Of a stretch of DNA of 64,000 bases, positions 17,918 to 27,146 are shown in pieces. The notes under the pieces are model-generated. The model was not told the origin of the DNA. It saw only the letters and a program-made list of their open reading frames with translations, and ran no database searches. The translations under genes were made by a program, and so were the position numbers. The stretch is from NCBI GenBank assembly GCA_944326485.1, contig CALVED010000003.1, positions 1 through 64,000 of the forward strand, written 5' to 3'. How positions within the stretch are numbered: the stretch's first letter is position 1; every line of letters starts with the position of its first letter. The DNA comes from Candidatus Gastranaerophilales bacterium. Lineage in GTDB: Bacteria; Cyanobacteriota; Vampirovibrionia; Gastranaerophilales; Gastranaerophilaceae.

Positions 17918-19168
17918 ATGATTTTTATTTATAATATTGTTGTCGTTATACTTGCTATAATATTATTGCCTGTTATATTAATTGCATTTATTCTTCAACC
18001 TAAATTTAGAGCAGGCTTTAAAGAAAAAATAGGTTTTTATTCTTATGATATGAAAGGAAATAAAACTGTTATTTTTCACGCTGTTTCTGTTGGTGAAGTT
18101 AATGCCATAAAAGAATTAGTTAAAGAGTATAAAATAAAAAATCCTGATGACAAAATTATTATTACTACAACAACAGCAACTGGACAGGAAATAGCGCAAA
18201 AATCTCTTATTCAATATGCTGATAAAATAACTTATTTCCCATATGATTTTTTCTTTAGTGTTCTTTCTTTTTTTAATACTTATAAGCCTGAAAAAATAAT
18301 TATTGCAGAAACAGAAATATGGCCTTGTTTTATTTCTTTAGCTAAATTAAAAGATATTAAAATTTATATGGTAAATGGAAGAATTTCTCCAAAATCATTT
18401 AATGGTTATAGAAAAATAAAATTATTTATTGAGCCAATATTAAAAAAATATGAAAAAATATTTATGCAATCAAATGATGATGCACAAAGACTTATTAATC
18501 TTGGTGCAAATAAAAATACTACAGAAGTAATGGGAAATTTAAAATTTGATATTTCTCAAAATATTGATAAAGCTCAAATTGATAATTATATTAATGAGTT
18601 AAAAACTTCTAATTATAGGATTTTTATCGCTGCAAGTACTCATAAAGGTGAAGATGAAATAGTTTTGAGTGTATTTAAAAAATTGAAAGAAAAAAATGAA
18701 GATGTTAAACTATTGCTTGCTCCTAGACACCCTCAACGATATTGTGAAGTTACTGATTTGATTTCTTCAACCGGGTTTAAATTTGGAAAACGTTCTTCAA
18801 ATGATAATTTTGATGAGAAAGATATAATTTTACTTGATACGATGGGTGAACTATCTAAGTTATATTCAATTTGCTATTTAGCTTTTATTGGTGGTAGTTT
18901 TTCTTCAACAGGTGGTCATAATCCTTTAGAAGCAAGTATTTGGGAAAAACCTGTTATATCCGGACCTTGTATATTTAATTTTAAAGATGTTTATAAAATT
19001 GAAATTGAAAAAAAATGTGCAGTTATAGTTAATAGTGAAGAAGAATTTATAGAAGAGGCTATTTCTTTTTACTCTGATAAGAATAAATATGTTGAATATT
19101 GTAAAAATGCAAAATCTGTTTTTGATGAAAATAGAGGAGCTATTTCTTACGTTCTTCAAAGAATATAA
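17918..19168 (+). CDS. waaA: 3-deoxy-D-manno-octulosonic acid (Kdo) transferase WaaA
   Basis: WaaA transfers Kdo from CMP-Kdo to lipid A precursor at the inner face of the cytoplasmic membrane, so this organism makes lipopolysaccharide. The 416-aa protein has an N-terminal membrane anchor (about 3-27), FHAVSVGEVNA (49-59), with the catalytic Glu in G-E-V, AETEIWPCF (about 122-130), MVNGRISPKSF and the C-terminal nucleotide-site block FIGGSFSSTGGHNPLEAS. The start lies 2 nt after secA, so they share an mRNA. The gene is a close relative of the GT30 family and of normal length. Confidence 0.95.
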   Translation: MIFIYNIVVVILAIILLPVILIAFILQPKFRAGFKEKIGFYSYDMKGNKTVIFHAVSVGEVNAIKELVKEYKIKNPDDKIIITTTTATGQEIAQKSLIQYADKITYFPYDFFFSVLSFFNTYKPEKIIIAETEIWPCFISLAKLKDIKIYMVNGRISPKSFNGYRKIKLFIEPILKKYEKIFMQSNDDAQRLINLGANKNTTEVMGNLKFDISQNIDKAQIDNYINELKTSNYRIFIAASTHKGEDEIVLSVFKKLKEKNEDVKLLLAPRHPQRYCEVTDLISSTGFKFGKRSSNDNFDEKDIILLDTMGELSKLYSICYLAFIGGSFSSTGGHNPLEASIWEKPVISGPCIFNFKDVYKIEIEKKCAVIVNSEEEFIEEAISFYSDKNKYVEYCKNAKSVFDENRGAISYVLQRI

Positions 19169-19171
19169 AAT

Positions 19172-21298
19172 TTATATTTTTTCAAAGAAAACAATACCAT
19201 AAGAAGGAAGTGATATATAATTATAAGGTTCTTTTGTAACTTCTTCATTTATATATTTACCTTCTCCGCCATAGTTTAGGTTGTCTGAATTAAATATTTC
19301 TTTCCACTGTCCTTTGGGAAATAGAATTCCATAGTTTTTTAGGTATTTAACATTTGAAAAGTTAGAAATTGAAAAAATCTCATTATATATTTTTTTGCAG
19401 TATATAGCGTGAGTATCTGAAAATTCATGAACAATTGTTTTATCAATATGTCCAGTTGTAAGTGCAATATTAGCCTTACATAACATATTTAAGTCTCTAA
19501 CAAAATTTTCAGTTGTTTTGTTTATATATTGATATTTTTCACATACATGTACAGCATCTAATTTAGAATCTAAAAATGCTGGTAAACCAGGTTCATACCC
19601 TTTTTCTCTTAGATAAGGCTCTGGACCACTAGAAAATTTTCTAAAAAATTTAAAATATGATAAATTAGCTGATTCATCACCTTGGAAAATCATTTTCGGA
19701 CCTGGAATAGAATATACTTTCCCTATTGCAAGTTTATGCATTTTTACAGCATTTAAGTAGGCATTTAATACTTTTTCAACAGGTATTACTTCTTTTATAA
19801 AGTTAGAATTATAAAATTTTTTTAATTCTTCTTCATTCATTGATTCAAGCTTACCAGATACTAAGGTAGTAACTATATTGTTTGCTGCGTGTGCTATTCT
19901 CTTACATTTTTCACTATATGCACATTCGCATATTTTTGCATTTAAATTTAATTCATTAACCATTATTTTAGAAATAAGTCTCGTTCCATCAATATTACCT
20001 ATTTCATCGTGACTCATAACATATTTTACTCTTGTTTGAGCATCTCTTAATGAATAATCAAAATTACATAAATTTTTTATTACGCAATCCCAAGAACCAA
20101 GAATACTTGAAGCTATTTGTTTATGAAAAGGGAAGTCCCATTCACTGTCAAATCCAAGGCTTGATAGTGAAATGTTATTATTTATTATTTTATTAATAAA
20201 CTTTTTATGATTAATTTCATTTTCTTCTGTTTCAAGCGGTGGAAATGGTCTTGTTATTCTATAGTCATTGTCTCTGCCATCTTCAGCAATTAAGAAAGAA
20301 TGTGGGCAATGATAATTCATTTCTGCCACCATTTGTTTAAGAGTATAATCTGAACACATAAATTTTGTCATATCAACTCTTAATCCATCGCAATGATAGT
20401 TAATTACCCAATTTAATGCTGCGCCAATTATAAAATCACGTACGTATTCATTGTATTTATTTTCAAAATTAAATTTGTAACCAAAGCAATTTACACCATC
20501 TGTGTATGGTCCTGTTTGTGGCAGTTGTGCAATATCCGGACCCAAATGATTAGGAACTATATCCATTATTACATTAAGTCCTAAATTATGTGCAGTGTTT
20601 ACTAAATCTTTTAAATCATCCGGAGTCCCATATGTATGATTTGGTGCATATTTATCTACACCATCGTATCCCCAGTTGAATGAATAAGTATTTTCAACCG
20701 GCATGATTTCTATGGCATTAAATTTTAATTCATTTGATATTTTATATAATTTTTTTTCTGCAGCCTTAAATGTACCTTCTTTTGTAAAAGTACCTATATG
20801 CATTTCATATATCATTAAAGATTGTACAGATAATAATTGGTTATTATTATTGTCAATTCTTGAAATTTTTCTTTTATCTTTTAGATCAATCCAATCTTTA
20901 TCTTTCCAATTATATAAATGATGATTATAAATTTTTGACCATTTAAAATATGCATCTTGCTCCATAGAACAAGGATCTTTTACTGCTATTGTTTCGCCAT
21001 CATTATAAGTTATTACGAATCTATATCTGTCTTTATGTTTAATAATTCCTTTATCTAAAGTAATTTGCCAAATTACATTTTCTGTTTTTTGCATATCAAA
21101 GAATTGAATGGGTTCATTTTTCGGTTTTATTTCCAGTTTGACATTTAAAACATCAGGAAATGTGAATAATTTAAAAACAGCTGTTCCATCTTTTTCAAAA
21201 TAAGCCCCAAGTTTTCTATCCCAAACTTTATAGAAATTTGTTGCATTGTTTTTTTTATTATCAAATGTATTATTATAATTTTTTGATGTCTCTACCAT
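19172..21298 (-). CDS. GH13 alpha-glucan enzyme (TreZ/branching-enzyme-like)
   Basis: Glycoside hydrolase family 13 protein of 708 aa acting on alpha-glucans. An N-terminal beta-sandwich (about 25-115) precedes the catalytic barrel: YEMHIGTFTKEGTF (164-177, the segment typical of maltooligosyltrehalose trehalohydrolase and branching enzymes), DIVPNHLG (246-253), nucleophile Asp309 in DGLRVDM, acid/base Glu339 in LIAEDG and the third acid in VMSHDEIGN. A C-terminal beta domain ends in PSYGIVFFEK. The start has no strong ribosome site. Whether it makes branches or frees trehalose cannot be told from motifs alone; no treY is nearby. It is convergent with waaA. Confidence 0.85.
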   Translation of the reverse strand: MVETSKNYNNTFDNKKNNATNFYKVWDRKLGAYFEKDGTAVFKLFTFPDVLNVKLEIKPKNEPIQFFDMQKTENVIWQITLDKGIIKHKDRYRFVITYNDGETIAVKDPCSMEQDAYFKWSKIYNHHLYNWKDKDWIDLKDKRKISRIDNNNNQLLSVQSLMIYEMHIGTFTKEGTFKAAEKKLYKISNELKFNAIEIMPVENTYSFNWGYDGVDKYAPNHTYGTPDDLKDLVNTAHNLGLNVIMDIVPNHLGPDIAQLPQTGPYTDGVNCFGYKFNFENKYNEYVRDFIIGAALNWVINYHCDGLRVDMTKFMCSDYTLKQMVAEMNYHCPHSFLIAEDGRDNDYRITRPFPPLETEENEINHKKFINKIINNNISLSSLGFDSEWDFPFHKQIASSILGSWDCVIKNLCNFDYSLRDAQTRVKYVMSHDEIGNIDGTRLISKIMVNELNLNAKICECAYSEKCKRIAHAANNIVTTLVSGKLESMNEEELKKFYNSNFIKEVIPVEKVLNAYLNAVKMHKLAIGKVYSIPGPKMIFQGDESANLSYFKFFRKFSSGPEPYLREKGYEPGLPAFLDSKLDAVHVCEKYQYINKTTENFVRDLNMLCKANIALTTGHIDKTIVHEFSDTHAIYCKKIYNEIFSISNFSNVKYLKNYGILFPKGQWKEIFNSDNLNYGGEGKYINEEVTKEPYNYISLPSYGIVFFEKI

Positions 21299-21321
21299 AT
21301 AAAAATCTCTATAATTTAGTA

Positions 21322-21350
21322 TTCAACAATTAATAATTTTTGTCTATAAT
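21322..21350 (+). promoter_or_regulatory. ribF promoter, leaderless geometry
   Basis: TTCAAC (-35, 21322-21327), 17-bp spacer, TATAAT (-10, 21345-21350), then 6 nt and the ribF ATG at 21357. No ribosome site is present. Confidence 0.65.
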
Positions 21351-21356
21351 TATATT

Positions 21357-22283
21357 ATGCATATCTTTGACGGATTAACATATATTAATAATTCTTCTTT
21401 AGCATTAGGATTCTTTGACGGATTACATTTGGGACATAATGTTGTACTAAAAAATGCTATAAAAATAGCTAAAATTAATAATACCAAATCTACAGTAATT
21501 ATATTTAAAGAGCATCCTTTAAATATTCTAACTAACTCAAAAGTTCCATTGTTGCTGACGTTGGATGAAAAACTTTCAATGATAAATGAAATAGGTATTG
21601 ATAATGTTGTTTTGTTAGATTTTAGACCTTATTCAACTTTAAAAGCAAAGGATTATTTAGAAAATATACTTATTAAGTATTTCTCACCAATTGCTATTAC
21701 AACTGGATTTAACCATACTTTTGGTTTCAATAAAGAAGGTAGCAGTGAGTTTTTACGTCAAAATGCACAAAAGTATAATTATAAATATTTTGAAGTTCCG
21801 CCTTTTGTTATAAAAGATAATGTAGTAAGTTGCTCTGTTATAAGAAGCAGAATTCTTTTAGGTGATTTTTTGTTTGCAAATGAACTTCTTGGATATAACT
21901 TTTTTATAAAAGGAAATGTTATTCACGGTCAGCATATTGCAAGAAGTCTTGGATTCCCTTCTGCAAATATTAATTACGAAGATGAAAAAATTCGGATTCC
22001 ATTTGGTGTTTATTTTGTTAAAGTTTATTTAAATTCAAAAGAATATAATGGACTGTTAAATTATGGTTTTGCCCCTACTTATGATAATAATCAAGAAATA
22101 AAGACAGAAGTACATATATTGGATTTTAATGATGACATATATGGTCAAGAAATTAAAATTGCTTTTGTTACAAAAATTAGAAATCAGATGAAGTTTGAGA
22201 GTACAGAAAAACTCAAGTTTCAACTTAATAGAGATAAAGCCTTTATTGAAATATATAAACACTTTATAAAGTCTAAAATATAA
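21357..22283 (+). CDS. ribF: Bifunctional riboflavin kinase/FAD synthetase RibF
   Basis: RibF phosphorylates riboflavin to FMN and adenylates FMN to FAD. The 308-aa protein has the N-terminal nucleotidyltransferase domain (LALGFFDGLHLGHNVVL, 16-32, with the H-x-G-H motif; ITTGFNHTFGF; CSVIRSRILLGD, 161-172) and the C-terminal riboflavin-kinase domain (GNVIHGQHIARSLGFPSANI; INYGFAPTYDN; EVHILDFNDDIYGQ). Length and order match the bacterial family. Its promoter gives a probably leaderless mRNA. The following ribH is 83 bp away with its own ribosome site and may be co-transcribed. Confidence 0.96.
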   Translation: MHIFDGLTYINNSSLALGFFDGLHLGHNVVLKNAIKIAKINNTKSTVIIFKEHPLNILTNSKVPLLLTLDEKLSMINEIGIDNVVLLDFRPYSTLKAKDYLENILIKYFSPIAITTGFNHTFGFNKEGSSEFLRQNAQKYNYKYFEVPPFVIKDNVVSCSVIRSRILLGDFLFANELLGYNFFIKGNVIHGQHIARSLGFPSANINYEDEKIRIPFGVYFVKVYLNSKEYNGLLNYGFAPTYDNNQEIKTEVHILDFNDDIYGQEIKIAFVTKIRNQMKFESTEKLKFQLNRDKAFIEIYKHFIKSKI

Positions 22284-22366
22284 TAAAGTCTTGTAAATAA
22301 TTATTGAGCTTTATTTAATATTTTAAGTGTGTATTGTAAAATCAAAATATAAGAATCGGAGGCAAT

Positions 22367-22831
22367 ATGACTAATATAATAGAAGGTATGTTAACAGTTA
22401 GTGACGAAAAGTTTTGTATAATAGTTGCAAGATTTAATGAATTTATAGGGTCAAGATTGTTATCCGGTGCAATTGATGAACTAGTAAGACATGGTGCAAA
22501 AGAATCAAATATTGATGTAATTTGGGTACCTGGTTCATTTGAAATCCCATTAATCGCTAAGAAGGCAGCTAAGACAAACAAATATAATGCTATTATAACT
22601 CTTGGTGCAGTTATTAAAGGTGCTACAGCTCATTTCGATTATGTTTCTGCTGAAGTTTCAAAAGGTGTTGCTTCTGTTTCTCTTGAAACTGGAATACCTG
22701 TTATTTTTGGTGTCTTAACTTGTGATAATATTGAACAAGCTATTGAAAGAGCCGGCACAAAAGCTGGTAACAAAGGTTCAGAAGCAGCTAAATCTGCTAT
22801 TGAAATGGCTAATTTAATTAAGAATATTTAG
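22367..22831 (+). CDS. ribH: 6,7-dimethyl-8-ribityllumazine synthase RibH
   Basis: RibH condenses 5-amino-6-ribitylaminouracil with 3,4-dihydroxy-2-butanone 4-phosphate, the penultimate step of riboflavin synthesis; the family forms pentameric or capsid-like assemblies. The 154-aa protein shows VARFNEFI (23-30), VPGSFEIPL (59-67), [15 protein letters not shown] (85-99, catalytic His in A-H-F) and [23 protein letters not shown] ribosome site precedes the ATG. No FMN riboswitch is visible in the 83-bp gap upstream; an imperfect AATAAAG/CTTTATT hairpin is. A radical SAM gene follows after 6 bp. Confidence 0.97.
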   Translation: MTNIIEGMLTVSDEKFCIIVARFNEFIGSRLLSGAIDELVRHGAKESNIDVIWVPGSFEIPLIAKKAAKTNKYNAIITLGAVIKGATAHFDYVSAEVSKGVASVSLETGIPVIFGVLTCDNIEQAIERAGTKAGNKGSEAAKSAIEMANLIKNI

Positions 22832-22837
22832 TTTATA

Positions 22838-23911
22838 ATGAGATATAAAAGCTGTAATTTAATACAACATGGTTTATGTTTTTATAACGAGATGTTAGTT
22901 TCGTGTTGTTTTTCACCTAATGATCAGATAAATGGTGGGTTTCCTCCTATAATATGTAAAAATTATCATGGTGAATTAATTGATTCGGATTTCTTATTCA
23001 AAAAAATTAAAGAATATAATGATGTTTTTAAAAATGGTAGTTGTCCTAAAGAATGCTTAAATTGTTTTAAGATAGAAGAAAAAGAATGGAATGAAGATCA
23101 CTATATTAATTCAATAACCATAACTCATTTTAGTGCTTGCAATGCAGATTGTATATATTGTAGTAATAATTTGGAAAAAAATGAAAGAACTAATAATTCT
23201 TATGATATACTTCCTGTTTTAAATAATTTAAAAGAACAAAATATTATACGTCAAGGTGTAGAATTACATATAGGTGGCGGGGAGTTTACTATTTATAAAG
23301 AATGTGATGATTTAATTGATAAGTTTGCACTTTCAGGTTTCGCAAAAGTTTTTGTTCCTACTAATGCAATTCGTTATTCTGATAAATTGCATCAAGCATT
23401 AGTAAAAAATACTGCAGCCATTGTTGTTTCTTTAGATGCAGGGTCAAGAAAAACTTATAAAAAAATAAAAAATGTTGATGCTTTTGATATTGTTGTTAAT
23501 AATTTAAGAAAGTACGCTTCTGGTTTAACTGAGCCTGAGACTATTTCTTTAAAATATATTATAATTCCAACTATAAATGATAATTATACTGAATTCTCTA
23601 AGTTTTTGTCATTTGCAAAAAAATTAAATATTAAAAAAGTAATAATAGACGTTGATGCAAGGTATTCAAGATTATTAAACTATAATATTGATCCATACTT
23701 AATAAATTTTGTTGAAAGAATTAAAAATGAATCATTGAAAAGAGGATTTATTACAGAAACTTATTCTTTTTATTCACAATGCAGCAATAATTCTCTAAAA
23801 GATAAAAATATAATTCATGATATTTATAGTTTTATTAGATACAAAATTCTAAGTAAAAAAATTAATTACCTATATACTTCTCATTTGTATGGGATAAAAA
23901 GAGTTGATTAA
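22838..23911 (+). CDS. Radical SAM protein with N-terminal Cys-rich (SPASM-like) region
   Basis: Radical SAM enzyme of 357 aa. The cluster motif C-N-A-D-C-I-Y-C lies at residues 101-108, followed by LHIGGGEFT (about 144-152, the G-G-E segment). Unlike the usual order, eight cysteines sit before the core (Cys6, 14, 23, 24, 40, 69, 73, 76), an arrangement like a SPASM or twitch domain placed at the N-terminus. The gene at 27569-28603 has the same layout. It starts 6 nt after ribH and its last 4 bp overlap the end of ycaO on the other strand. The substrate is unknown. Confidence 0.8.
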   Translation: MRYKSCNLIQHGLCFYNEMLVSCCFSPNDQINGGFPPIICKNYHGELIDSDFLFKKIKEYNDVFKNGSCPKECLNCFKIEEKEWNEDHYINSITITHFSACNADCIYCSNNLEKNERTNNSYDILPVLNNLKEQNIIRQGVELHIGGGEFTIYKECDDLIDKFALSGFAKVFVPTNAIRYSDKLHQALVKNTAAIVVSLDAGSRKTYKKIKNVDAFDIVVNNLRKYASGLTEPETISLKYIIIPTINDNYTEFSKFLSFAKKLNIKKVIIDVDARYSRLLNYNIDPYLINFVERIKNESLKRGFITETYSFYSQCSNNSLKDKNIIHDIYSFIRYKILSKKINYLYTSHLYGIKRVD

Positions 23912-25653
23912 TCAAAAAGTAATTCTTTTATATTCATTTGATTAGGAATATTTTTTCTGTATATTTTTATTAAATTTCTTATAATTTTATTTTTCTTTAT
24001 CAAAGTATTTTTACTACATTTATTTTCATAATGATTTTTATTTTTCATTATTTTTATTAGATTATTATATCCATTTTTCGTAAATAATAGATTTATTAGC
24101 TTATCTGTATATTTAAATCCATATTTATTTTTTAATATATTCTTTACTATATTGTTTTTATTATTTTTAGAATATTCTTCAATGTAGTCTTTAAAGAAGC
24201 ACAATAATATTTTTTTATGAAAGAAATTTTTATTGTTTAACATAGAATTTATTATATTAAGTGCTTTTTCATAATTTTTAGCAATTATCAAAAGAATAAG
24301 ATAGTATATTTCTATGTTTTTATATTGTTTTGGAGATACTCTCATTCTCATATGAAAGAAGTAATTGAAATAGTCAAGCAATTCATCCATAGTCGGATTA
24401 TAATTTAGATTATCTTCAATAATTGTGTTACATTTATCATAGTTAAATCTAATATTTTGTCCTTTTTTTTCATCTATATAATAAAAATTTGACATTAACT
24501 TAGGTATATATATTTGGAAAGCTGGGAAATCTAAAAAGTTAACATTTCTAATAAATATATCTAAATTTTTGTTCAATAATTTTCTAATAATTGATTTAAC
24601 AAAATCTTCATTAGAAAGATTTGAAACATCAGTCCAATTTTCAGGTTCATATACATAGTCAGGTGTTTTTATAAAGAAAGCTTTATTTAATTCCGTGAAT
24701 TTATGATGTAAAGAGTTATCATATTTAGCAGAGTCAATATTGTTATCTTTTTCTCCTTCTGTTTTAAAGACGAAATTAATAATATTTTTATTGCTTAAAT
24801 CAAACCCTTGGAAAGATTCTGTTAAGCATCTTTCAATTGCAACAGGGAAATATGGATGTGAACCAAATGATGCATAATAAGATTTACCATTATTTTTAGA
24901 AATTATTGTACATATAACCGGAAACTCCCCATTTAAAGAAGCATCTTTTACATTTATATCAAATCCTAAGCTTTTTATGTAAGTTACAAGTTTGTTAATT
25001 GATTCATATTTCATATATTCTTCTTCAGGAATATCAGGAAATGAAATTTCTTCAAGAATTGCTTGTGTGTGAACGTACCTTTCGAATACTTCACAAAACC
25101 CTTCAACAAGTGCTTCATAATCGGTATTTCCTGCACTTGTACCTGTTGAAATAGACGTGTACCACCTTAATCTCGGAGGTAGATATACAATTCGATTTTT
25201 ATTGACATGATAATAAGGAATTGTTTCAATACATTTACCAATTTTGTATTTATTATAATTTGATGCAATATCAATAGTTTTATTTATATATTTCTGATTA
25301 TTTATGTCAGCATCTTTTAAAAAGTATTGGTAAATTTGATTTTTAAGAAATTGTTTTTTTGAAATTTTCTTACTATCAGGTGGAGTATGTTTAATTATAT
25401 ATGGATATTGAATTCTTTCCATAAATTCTGCATAAGCGCTTGCTCTAGCATATTCAATTGTTGTACCCTTACCGTTAGTTCCACAAAAATAATCCTCTTT
25501 CATGTAAAGTCTTAGTGATTTACTGCAACCATCTTCTTTAATACGAGTAAGAAAAATTTCTTCAAGATTATCAATACCAACATCATTTAATATTGATTTA
25601 ATCTTATTAATTGTTTCTGTTGGTAGGCAATCTTTTTTCTTATCGTAGTCCAT
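23908..25653 (-). CDS. ycaO: YcaO-domain protein, E. coli YcaO type with helical C-terminal tail
   Basis: YcaO proteins are ATP-dependent amide-backbone-activating enzymes. This 581-aa protein follows the E. coli YcaO layout: TNGKGTT (59-65), SAYAEFMER (72-80), STGTSAGNTDYEALVEGF and CEVFERYV (about 168-193, the ATP/Mg-binding core), FPVICTII, SFGSHPYF and ERCLTESFQG. A helical, TPR-like, Lys/Asn-rich tail of ~200 residues follows. In E. coli YcaO supports RimO-dependent methylthiolation of ribosomal protein S12; no rimO is in the window. A role in peptide (RiPP) cyclodehydration is less likely because the architecture matches the E. coli type. It overlaps by 4 bp, tail to tail, with a radical SAM gene. 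Confidence 0.88.
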   Translation of the reverse strand: MDYDKKKDCLPTETINKIKSILNDVGIDNLEEIFLTRIKEDGCSKSLRLYMKEDYFCGTNGKGTTIEYARASAYAEFMERIQYPYIIKHTPPDSKKISKKQFLKNQIYQYFLKDADINNQKYINKTIDIASNYNKYKIGKCIETIPYYHVNKNRIVYLPPRLRWYTSISTGTSAGNTDYEALVEGFCEVFERYVHTQAILEEISFPDIPEEEYMKYESINKLVTYIKSLGFDINVKDASLNGEFPVICTIISKNNGKSYYASFGSHPYFPVAIERCLTESFQGFDLSNKNIINFVFKTEGEKDNNIDSAKYDNSLHHKFTELNKAFFIKTPDYVYEPENWTDVSNLSNEDFVKSIIRKLLNKNLDIFIRNVNFLDFPAFQIYIPKLMSNFYYIDEKKGQNIRFNYDKCNTIIEDNLNYNPTMDELLDYFNYFFHMRMRVSPKQYKNIEIYYLILLIIAKNYEKALNIINSMLNNKNFFHKKILLCFFKDYIEEYSKNNKNNIVKNILKNKYGFKYTDKLINLLFTKNGYNNLIKIMKNKNHYENKCSKNTLIKKNKIIRNLIKIYRKNIPNQMNIKELLFD

Positions 25654-25683
25654 AATAATCCGAATATAAAAATATTAATAAAA

Positions 25684-25755
25684 CGGCGGTAACGGGATTT
25701 GAACCCGTGTCAATAGAATGAGAATCTACTATCCTGACCCCTAGACGATACCGCT
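25684..25755 (-). tRNA. tRNA-Glu (anticodon CTC) with A1-C72 mismatch
   Basis: Minus-strand cloverleaf: AGCGGTA/TACCGCC acceptor, T8-C9, D-arm GTCTAGGGG..., anticodon stem GTAGA/TCTAT with loop TTCTCAT (anticodon CTC), T-arm ACGGG/CCCGT and discriminator G. The first acceptor pair is A-C, which is unusual outside initiator tRNAs. It could be real, a sequencing error or decay. CCA is not encoded. Confidence 0.9.
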
Positions 25756-25849
25756 TTACTTTACAATTTTACAACTAAAAACAAAAAAATGACAATTTTT
25801 TTACAAGAAATTTTTTATATAATTAAGGTAGGTAAATTAGGGTAGTTTT

Positions 25850-26884
25850 ATGTTTAATTATGGTAATTATAATTCTTCATCTAGAGATTACAAAGGAAAA
25901 GTTGATTCAAGTCATATTAAAAATGCAGGCAAACGATATTCAACATCACAAATATTTGATTATGAAACAGACAGTTATATAACAGTAAAACGCCCATTGA
26001 CAAAAGACTCTTTTCAAAAAAACTGTGTTAATTCAAATACATACCATAGACGTTCTAGAAGTGTTGGAGAAAGGAGAAGAGCAAGACAAAGACAACAATT
26101 AAAACAAAGAATTGCTTGTGGATTAACTGCGGCAAGTGTTGCTATTGGTGGTTTAGCAATGGGTGCTTATAAATTTAATGCTGAACCTGAAAAAGATTTA
26201 TCTGAAGATATATCTACTCAAAATATTAAAAATATAGAAGATAATAATGTTGAATCAAGTCAAGTTGATGACTATCAAATAGTCTTTCCTCCGAAAATTG
26301 AAGATGAAAATGTACAAAAATCTTATAACAATATAATGAATGCAATTTCTACTTTTTCAGATGATTTAGGTGAAAATGGACTTTCTTTAATAAAAGAGAG
26401 AGTTAATGCTATCGGTGATGGAGAAGTTAATGTAATAGATGTTCTTAAAATATTGTGGATTGAATCAAATGGAAGAATTTATGATGATAATGGGAATATA
26501 ATAACAAGCTATACTGGTGAGGCATTTGGACCTTTTCAACTTACTCCGTCTACTGTTGATTATTTGAATTATTATTATGGATTGGAAGGTACAGATGCGG
26601 AACTTGATATAATGAATCCATATGATAATTTAGATGCTTGTATTTATAATATTAAATTTTTAAAAGAAAAAAAATTAAATGATTTTAGTGAAAATGGTGT
26701 TTTCCCTAGTGAGGTTAATAATTTAATGGAAGCTGTTTTTTGGTGCTACCATGACGGTGCTTGGGCAAACAAGGTAACACAACAGGGAGCTGATTATATA
26801 GAAAAATATAGAAATTTAAGTGTAATTGATGATTATCAGGAAATAGTTGATTATATTGTAAATTCAGACACATTTGTTGGTTGA
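25850..26884 (+). CDS. Membrane-anchored lytic-transglycosylase-like protein
   Basis: The C-terminal half resembles soluble lytic transglycosylase (lysozyme-like) domains that cleave peptidoglycan: VLKILWIESNGRIY (about 197-210, with the candidate catalytic Glu in W-I-E-S-N-G), EAFGPFQLTPSTV (about 223-235) and a late FWCYHDGAW. The first ~85 residues are basic and polar, followed by a membrane helix (about 88-105), so it is probably a type II inner-membrane protein with the enzyme in the periplasm. An acidic linker lies between. The ribosome site is weak (AGGGTAG). Family assignment is by motif only. Confidence 0.7.
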   Translation: MFNYGNYNSSSRDYKGKVDSSHIKNAGKRYSTSQIFDYETDSYITVKRPLTKDSFQKNCVNSNTYHRRSRSVGERRRARQRQQLKQRIACGLTAASVAIGGLAMGAYKFNAEPEKDLSEDISTQNIKNIEDNNVESSQVDDYQIVFPPKIEDENVQKSYNNIMNAISTFSDDLGENGLSLIKERVNAIGDGEVNVIDVLKILWIESNGRIYDDNGNIITSYTGEAFGPFQLTPSTVDYLNYYYGLEGTDAELDIMNPYDNLDACIYNIKFLKEKKLNDFSENGVFPSEVNNLMEAVFWCYHDGAWANKVTQQGADYIEKYRNLSVIDDYQEIVDYIVNSDTFVG

Positions 26885-26983
26885 TATATTTATTTAATCT
26901 AGTATATTACTTTCTTGCCGAGTCATCCATGTGAACAAATTAATCACCTAAACGCTGCTAACATTCATTTCACTATGGATACA

Positions 26984-27060
26984 AGCTGACTCAAAAACAA
27001 AGTTTTTGGTTCGTTTTGTAAAAAAATTCACTTACACTTTCAGTTTATCGTGAATTTTTT
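26984..27060. repeat. Copy 2 of the dispersed ~76-nt repeat; hairpin A6TTCAC/GTGAAT6
   Basis: Lies in the 262-bp gap after the transglycosylase gene. It ends in an 11-bp perfect inverted repeat (27021-27031 with 27050-27060) and matches 364-439 in order and spacing of its blocks. Either arm could terminate transcription. Nothing else is recognised in this gap. Confidence 0.45.
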
Positions 27061-27146
27061 CTTCGACAATTTAAATTTTCTATAAAAACTTTTATCAAAT
27101 TACTAAATACGTTATAATATTCTCTAATAAATTAGTTGAAGGATTT

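Noticed and set aside
22284-22366. FMN riboswitch upstream of ribH
   Set aside because: The gap is only 83 bp and lacks the conserved AGGATAT-type junction sequences of the RFN element.
22838-25653. A RiPP cluster built from YcaO and radical SAM
   Set aside because: The YcaO protein has the architecture of E. coli YcaO with a helical tail rather than of azoline-forming cyclodehydratases; no precursor peptide, partner E1-like protein or transporter is seen beside it.
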